In this document: piece after piece, positions 60,401-64,000 of the stretch
Layout of the letters: each line of letters begins with the position of its first letter
How positions within the stretch are numbered: the stretch's first letter is position 1
Assembly: GCA_000328365.1 (NCBI GenBank)
Contig: KB297895.1
Span: forward strand, 30,777 to 94,776
Source of the DNA: Capitella teleta
Taxonomy: Eukaryota > Annelida > Polychaeta > Capitellidae
Length of the DNA: 64,000 bases
Direction: 5' to 3'
Program-made: the position numbers and the translations under genes
The notes under the pieces: generated by a model
The model's input: only the letters and a program-made list of their open reading frames with translations
The model's database searches: none
Told to the model about the DNA's origin: nothing

Positions 60401-63400
60401 CCCCGGTCCCAGGCCTTCTGTTCTGGCGCCTGTATCACCCGAATGGGTTGGGTGGAGCCGTAAAACCCCATCACACATCACACTTTTCCAACCCGGAAGT
60501 ATGGAAGTCAAGGTGCTTTTATTATTACTTTTTATATATCTAATTATCATTTGACATTCATCCATCATTCATCACATTGGTGCTGTATTTTGCTGTAAGT
60601 TTAAGCCAGATGCTTTGAGTATACAGTTTTTCACTTCGTTTATGATTAGGTGCTAAAATTGAAACAATTTGTATGCATATGTTTCATTTGTGATATTGAG
60701 GAGGTCAGATATCAGATACCATGCGAAAATGTGCTGCACTTTGAGTAAGTACCCTGGATTGACTCTGAGGCTGCAACTGTCACTGTAGGACCGGCTTTCT
60801 CTCTGTTGTCCATTAATTTCTCCTAATGAGAGGTCTCTCACAATTCAACATTCAGTTGGCTCAATTACTTCCTTGTTCATGGATTTTCTTAGACAAAGAT
60901 AATGAAAGATTATAAGTTGAATGAGCAGACATCTTCAAGTATAACCAAAGTTACCATGCATATAAGTTATGAAATATTTAAATATTGACCAATGAGATCC
61001 TCATGTTGTAAACATGGATTGTGCTCAGCTGATTTCTAACAGGCACACTCTGTCATCTGAGATTTAAACATTTGAGGTGATACTGATGGTTTAACAGAAG
61101 GCTTGCTTGCTTATCTAGGAATTCAAGGAAAGAATTTACAGTTCAAACATAGGTTATAATATTCTACCCCAAGTTATGTTACATAACAGCTCATGGTGCA
61201 AATCCTCTGCCACCTTTTGGTGTCATTTACATGTTTGTTCTTGTTTCAACTTATTCTCAGTACAAGCACAAGTTGTACTGGATTATAAGTTTTATAACCC
61301 TGTGAAGTTGACGGCTGTGTATTAGGTAGGGATGCACGGATATTTGACTATCCGACCGATTTACAGAATATCCAAATCTGATAAAAAATAAGGCAACATG
61401 TTCAGATAGAAGACATTGAATTAATTCTTCCATTCACTTCCCGTGCGCTCTAGTTGAAGTCAAATAAAGCCATAATGTGCGTGTCTTTGTTGTATAAGCA
61501 CCACATCGAGGCATGAATGTGTCCTGTACATGTATTACATAAATTACATTAATATCAGAATAAACAGAAAATGTTCTCCTTATTGACCTTATGTGATCAG
61601 TTCCCATTATATAAGCATATATAAAAATTAAGAAAACTAATTCTTCATTCATAGAGCACCATTTAGCCTCTAATTTAAACATTCAAACTAGTATTATATT
61701 AGTTGAATTAAATCAATCAAGTTTAATGAGCTCCTGCAGCACACAAAACATAATCATTTAACTTGTAAAAATTTTTGCACTGGGGCTATCTTGTTGTGGA
61801 TTTACTTTATATTGTATTGGTGTCGTCATAAGGAAGGTAAATGTCACATTTATTTATGGAATTCAAAGTTCATATGGATTTACATGAGTACATAGAGTTT
61901 AGAAAGCAAAATAGACAAGAAATCAAATATTTAATGTAATGCCTATTTTCATCATTATCAGGAAATTATGCAAAAATATTGATTAATAATTGTCAGATAT
62001 TCGTTATCCAATTATCAATTATAACTATGTGATTACAGTGATTTTTGATGATTCTATGACTTCTAATTTATAAGTCATAGAATCATAAAAAATCACTGTA
62101 ATCAATAATATAATAATTGTTCAAAAAGGCCAACAGATTCAACATCCATTTCTGAATCAGAAAACATTTGGTAATTTCCAGAAAAAGTTCATCATAAATT
62201 GAGAGAGGAGTCGCAATCTGAACTTACATCGCATTAAAACAAGGTTAATTTATTATTTTTATTATAATAATAATTTATTCATATTTATAAAACGCTACTT
62301 ACAAGATAGAACTTTTCAAAGGCGTTACAAGTAAAAACAATTTCGACAAATAAATAAAAACAATTCAGGAATTAAAAGCCTGATTAAAATAGAATGTTTT
62401 CAATTTCCGTTTAAAAATAACAATGCTGTCACAGCTCCGAATGTCTCGAGGCAATTCATTTCAGAGTAGAGGCGCCACAACCGAAAATGCACAGCCACCA
62501 TAACTGTTCAGTCGGAAATTCTGCCGGGTGAGATAGTTATCACCCAGCGATCGTAGTGGAAAAGCAGGCACGTAGGGAGCCATTAAGTCTTGTAGGTATA
62601 GCGGTGCCAGCCCTTTAATAATTTTAAAAGTCATTAAATTGATTTTATAATTCACCCTAAATTTAATAGGGAGCCAATGTAGATACTTAAGGACTGGAGT
62701 GATATGGTCAAACTTTTTGCCTTTAATAATTAAACGAGCGGCTGCATTTTGTACGCGTTGGAGGCGGTTTCTGATGGCGACAGGTAGTCCATGGTAGAGG
62801 CAGTTACAGTAATCGACACGTGAAATGACTTGCCATTGTACGAGAGCTCTCAGCGCATCACGGTCGATATAGTCTCGGATGCATCATATTTTATGGATCT
62901 CGTAATAAGCAGACTTGCAAACAGCGTTGATTTGCATCTCCAGGTTAAACTTTGAGTCAAACAGCACACCAAGGACTCTCACTGTAGCATTGGGCACAAG
63001 CTCGCAGTTATCCAGTTGTAGTGTTAGAGGATCACCAAATGGCGCAGCAATCTTAGGTTGTTGAATACACAGGACCTCTGTTTTTGATTCATTTAGTTTT
63101 AGGAAATTTGAGTTCATTTACTTCTTTATCTTTGATATGCACTGTTGAAGTGACAACGATGAATGTGTGGAGAAGGTGCTGTAGAGTTGGGTATCATCAA
63201 CGTACAGGTGATGACACACATCCATGTTGCCAATTACAGTCAGACCCCGTTAATCCGCCGTCATGTAATCCGCCATAAAATCTCAGGAACGAAAATTCTG
63301 TTAAGTCTTTAATTTAATTGGTCGCTGGCTTAAGCGATGTTCAGGAGCGGAACGAACGAGATAACGAAGTTGTGAGAAGAGATCAATTGAGTGGAGAAGC

Positions 63401-64000
63401 GAGATATGAGCTAGCAAAGGAAGTCTCGGCGGGGAAGCGAGGCAGCACGTGCGCGCATTAATGCTATATATTTTGAGAGATTTGAGGAGTCGGAGGCAGC
63501 GAAGCAAGAAAATAAAGATGAACTTCACAGATTGGGCTTGATGAAACGGCTTATCACAAGCAGATTGAATAATGCCGCTAAGCAGACAACCATCACAGAT
63601 TTTTTCAAACAATAAAAATCTTGAATTGGCCTCATGTGATCGTTTATGAGGTCTTTTTTACCTCCTGCTCCATTCCTAAGGGTATATGCTACTACGCTAA
63701 TGCATGACATGGGTTTTGGGGGTTTTAAAATGACACAATTTTGATCAATTTGTGGTCTGAAATGTAATCTGCCCTTTTTGTTAATCCGTCAGTTTTCTTG
63801 GGAATGGAGGAGGGTGGATTAACGGGGTCTGACTGTATCTCACTGAGGGGCTGAGTATACAATCCAAACAACAGGGGGCCCAGGACAGACCCCTGGGGTA
63901 CCCCAGGGGTCTGTTATGATCTATTCAAATTCGCAATTTTTGTTTTCTTCTTTTCAGGAGTTGGTAAAAGCAGTCTTTTACTTCGCTTCTCCGATAACAC
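57427..64000 (+). CDS. RAB35: RAB35 small GTPase, 5' part (runs off the window)
   Basis: Rab GTPase of the endocytic recycling route. Exon 1 (57427-57478) encodes MAREYDHLFKLLIIGDS and ends in phase 1. Exon 2 starts at 63958 after TTTTCAG and reads GVGKSSLLLRFSDN to the window edge. Together they give the P-loop GDSGVGKSS and match human RAB35 (MARDYDHLFKLLIIGDSG...LLLRFADNT) at all but two of the 32 visible residues, closer than RAB1 or RAB8. The rest of the protein lies beyond the window. The first intron is 6.5 kb and repeat-rich, unlike the 50-bp introns typical here. Confidence 0.9.
57582..57645. repeat. G-rich transposon-end-like sequence
   Basis: AGGCCCGTAGCCAAGGGGGA, then a long G run, GGTCGG and CGACCCCCC. 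This looks like the terminus of a widespread DNA transposon type seen in aquatic animal genomes; the other end was not identified. Confidence 0.35.
57735..58100 (-). mobile_element. LINE 3' end (CR1/L2-like) in RAB35 intron 1
   Basis: The minus strand encodes APILWNRLPSNLQYQQSLDA followed by FKTQLKTYYF and a stop, the canonical ORF2 end of this LINE class. A short 3' UTR with GCGCATTTGAA follows, then a tail of ATAAATGAAATGAAATG. Confidence 0.7.
58248..58281. repeat. Perfect 15-bp inverted repeat with X-box half
   Basis: CTGTGCGTTGCCATG, GTTG loop, CATGGCAACGCACAG. The centre contains GTTGCATGGCAAC, an RFX X-box-like word. Confidence 0.7.
59112..59508. repeat. Two-copy tandem duplication, about 200 bp each
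   Basis: Unit 1 is 59112-59313 and unit 2 is 59314-59508. Both run from GCAATAGAATCTAT through CAGACGTTTAAATCCCCC, GAGGTCGGCAGGTTCAAAAC, GCCTAAAGTAGGTCACATCT and GTCACGGAAAG to TATCTTT. A small indel and about 10 percent differences separate them. Confidence 0.9.
60146..60480 (+). repeat. tRNA-derived SINE, best copy in the window
   Basis: Starts with a tRNA-like head (GGATAGCTCAATCGGTTTAA as A-box region, GGGGTCGAGGTCCCGG as B-box region). The body follows with GTAATTCTTCGGTGACT, AACTGCGTAACAAGGCCAGG, TACTGTCTATGGTGGTATGC, GGGATTTATCGATAAGAG and GGTTGGGTGGAGCCGTAAA. Related copies: 1016-1275, 21352-21482 and a head at 8475. There is no proper anticodon stem, so it is not a tRNA gene. Confidence 0.75.
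60481..62031. other. RAB35 intron stretch without recognised elements
   Basis: AT-rich. The only suggestive item is TAGGGATGCACGGATATTTG at about 61326, similar in style to hAT termini and to the sequence at 18255. No coding exon. Confidence 0.45.
62032..62102. repeat. 31-bp-arm hairpin
   Basis: Arms 62032-62062 and 62072-62102 are inverted copies with one mismatch (ATTACAGTGATTTTTGATGA...), around a 9-nt loop. Likely the remnant of a small palindromic element. Confidence 0.85.
62250..63912 (-). mobile_element. LINE family D (CR1/L2-like), 5'-truncated and split
   Basis: On the minus strand: PGVPQGSVLGPLLFGLYTQP (63912 downward), interruption by a pogo-like element (63835-63237), then IGNMDVCHHLYVDDTQLYST with the RT active-site VDD, NSNFLKLNESKTEVLCIQQP, VRVLGVLFDSKFNLEMQI, and the C-terminal ELPRDIRSCDSIVIFKRKLK region near 62400. 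The 3' end is GCGTTTTATAAATATGAATA followed by a TTATTATT tail. The frame resumes correctly on both sides of the insertion, so the LINE was largely intact in that region when it was hit. Confidence 0.85.
63237..63835 (+). mobile_element. Pogo/Tigger-like deletion derivative, copy 2 (in the LINE)
   Basis: 599 bp between TA duplications (63235-63236, 63836-63837), ends CAGTCAGACCCCGTTAATCC and its inverse. On the plus strand it keeps the transposase C-terminal end (KENKDELHRLGLMKRLITSR) closing with [11 protein letters not shown], again a PIP-box. It is related to 43644-44476 but shorter and differently deleted. Confidence 0.85.

Overview
The window is invertebrate metazoan nuclear DNA. It holds a single-copy set of conserved animal genes (RPA1, ELOB, RAB35, a 3-beta-HSD family enzyme, a bark beetle/Anakonda-type junction protein), a CARD-NACHT NLR and many transposon remains. 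Most introns in the conserved genes are only about 40-65 bp (GT...AG, T-rich acceptors), while a few first introns are kilobases long and full of repeats. This suits an early-branching or otherwise compact-intron marine invertebrate such as a sponge or cnidarian relative; I cannot name the species.

Layout. 230-733 (-): small acidic protein of unknown role. 2022-7281 (+): RPA1, 15 exons, with a CRE and an E2F-type site just upstream of the ATG. 8734-11740 (+): CARD-NACHT-LRR-like NLR whose reading frame is broken twice. 12600-16730: graveyard with a Ty3/gypsy fossil, pieces of at least four non-LTR (LINE) elements, a 190-bp ATT microsatellite and an assembly gap. 18497-19909 (+), 20668-25781 (+) and 40491-37713 (-): three nearly identical copies of a secreted EGF/PAN-like gene that differ mainly in one cysteine-rich exon. 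26498-29042 (+): 3-beta-HSD-like enzyme. 29923-30730 (-): Tc1-like relic. 32230-34795 (-): LINE copy. 42712-45616 (+): ELOB. 47002-56426 (+): the 19-exon bark/Anakonda gene. 57427 to the window end (+): RAB35, with a 6.5-kb first intron carrying a LINE that is itself split by a pogo-like element.

The most novel item is the EGF/PAN family. I rebuilt complete models for two copies (396 and 404 residues) by finding the short leader exons far upstream. Both models keep phase through all seven exons. Everything from exon 3 onward, including introns and 3' UTR, is almost identical among copies, but exon 2 is strongly divergent, and a fourth, decayed exon 2 lies between copies 1 and 2. A constant body behind a swapped or fast-evolving N-terminal module in inverted and direct duplicates is what one would expect of a young, diversifying recognition or effector family.

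The housekeeping genes are not an operon and do not share a pathway. RPA1 acts in DNA replication and repair, ELOB in Elongin and cullin-RING complexes, RAB35 in endocytic recycling, and the bark-like protein at epithelial cell contacts. All domain calls come from reading the sequence, without database searches.
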